From contig JAEZGP010000402.1 in NCBI GenBank assembly GCA_023437285.1, positions 1-6,114 on the forward strand: DNA of 6,114 nucleotides. Reading direction: 5' to 3'. The DNA comes from Actinomycetes bacterium (GTDB lineage: Bacteria; Actinomycetota; Actinomycetes; Mycobacteriales; Micromonosporaceae). The number at the start of each line of letters is the position of its first letter. The first letter of the stretch is position 1. Shown here in pieces: positions 5,964 through 6,114 of the stretch. The notes below the pieces were generated by a model. That model was given only the letters and a program-made list of their open reading frames with translations. It was not told where the DNA came from and did no database searches. A program made the translations under genes and the position numbers.

Positions 5964-5968
5964 CAGGA

Positions 5969-6114
5969 ATGGGCGACAAAACGGTACGGCGAGCGGCGTT
6001 GGTCACGGGTGGCACCGGTGCTGTCGGGCTGGCTACGTGCCGGCTCCTCGCCGCGGACCACGACGTGACGTTCACCTACCGGTCCAACGCCGGGCTCGCC
6101 GAGCAGCTGCTCGG
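5969..6114 (+). CDS. Short-chain dehydrogenase/reductase (SDR), N-terminal part only
   Basis: The 48 visible residues begin a Rossmann fold: strand AALVTG, the nucleotide-binding turn TGGTGAVG (residues 13-20), helix LATCRLLAADH, strand DVTFTYRSN and the start of the next helix. This is the FabG-like classical SDR pattern. TGGTGAVG differs from the usual TGxxxGxG by Ala18 at the second conserved Gly; similar turns occur in polyketide ketoreductases. Arg39, just after the second strand, sits where NADP(H)-preferring SDRs carry a basic residue, so NADPH is a reasonable guess. Predicted role: reversible oxidation or reduction of a hydroxy/keto group. The catalytic Ser-Tyr-Lys lies beyond the window. 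The 109-bp gap upstream leaves open whether it shares a transcript with the enzyme cluster. Confidence 0.82.
   Translation, partial: MGDKTVRRAALVTGGTGAVGLATCRLLAADHDVTFTYRSNAGLAEQLL

Larger units (their letters stand above)
5860..5968 (+). promoter_or_regulatory. Gap before the dehydrogenase gene, with an inverted repeat
   Basis: This 109-bp stretch has no supportable gene. Its first half (5866-5915) is clearly richer in A and T than the rest of the window. It contains a 9-bp inverted repeat and is the best candidate here for a promoter/operator of the following gene. No well-spaced -35/-10 pair could be assigned. Confidence 0.45.

Noticed and set aside
5861..6061. A 66-codon minus-strand open frame across the last gap and the dehydrogenase start
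   Set aside because: No recognisable domain or ribosome binding site, and it overlaps a clear Rossmann-fold N-terminus on the + strand.

Overview
The window is GC-rich and tightly packed. It uses actinobacterial-style codons (almost always G or C in the third position) and purine-rich ribosome binding sites, which suggests a member of the Actinomycetota; I cannot name a genus. Every gene I can support lies on the + strand. The first and last genes are cut by the window edges. I see no tRNA, rRNA, CRISPR array, insertion sequence or plasmid feature.

Layout. Bases 1-2165 hold the inner part of a branched-chain/hydrophobic amino acid (HAAT/Liv) ABC importer: the 3' end of a LivM permease fused to a LivG ATPase, then a LivF ATPase that overlaps it by 4 bp. 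A 110-bp gap with a perfect 16-bp palindrome separates these from a lipoprotein substrate-binding protein (2276-3505). A very stable 15-bp hairpin follows (3513-3545). Next come three tightly coupled enzyme genes: a PLP class III aminotransferase of the glutamate-1-semialdehyde aminomutase/beta-amino acid aminotransferase type (3584-4843), a RidA/YjgF-family protein with no gap (4844-5278), and an AhpD/carboxymuconolactone decarboxylase-like protein two bases later (5281-5859). A 109-bp gap with a 9-bp inverted repeat precedes the start of a short-chain dehydrogenase (5969 to the window end).

How the genes may work together (inference). The importer brings in an amine-bearing, probably carboxylated compound. 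The aminotransferase removes or moves the amino group. The RidA-family protein may handle a reactive enamine/imine or bind a small metabolite. The AhpD-like protein and the dehydrogenase may act on later carbonyl or peroxide/lactone-type intermediates. This reads as a transport-coupled catabolic cassette for an unidentified amino compound. The RidA-like and AhpD-like proteins both lack residues that are catalytic in the best-known family members, so the usual activities should not be assumed.
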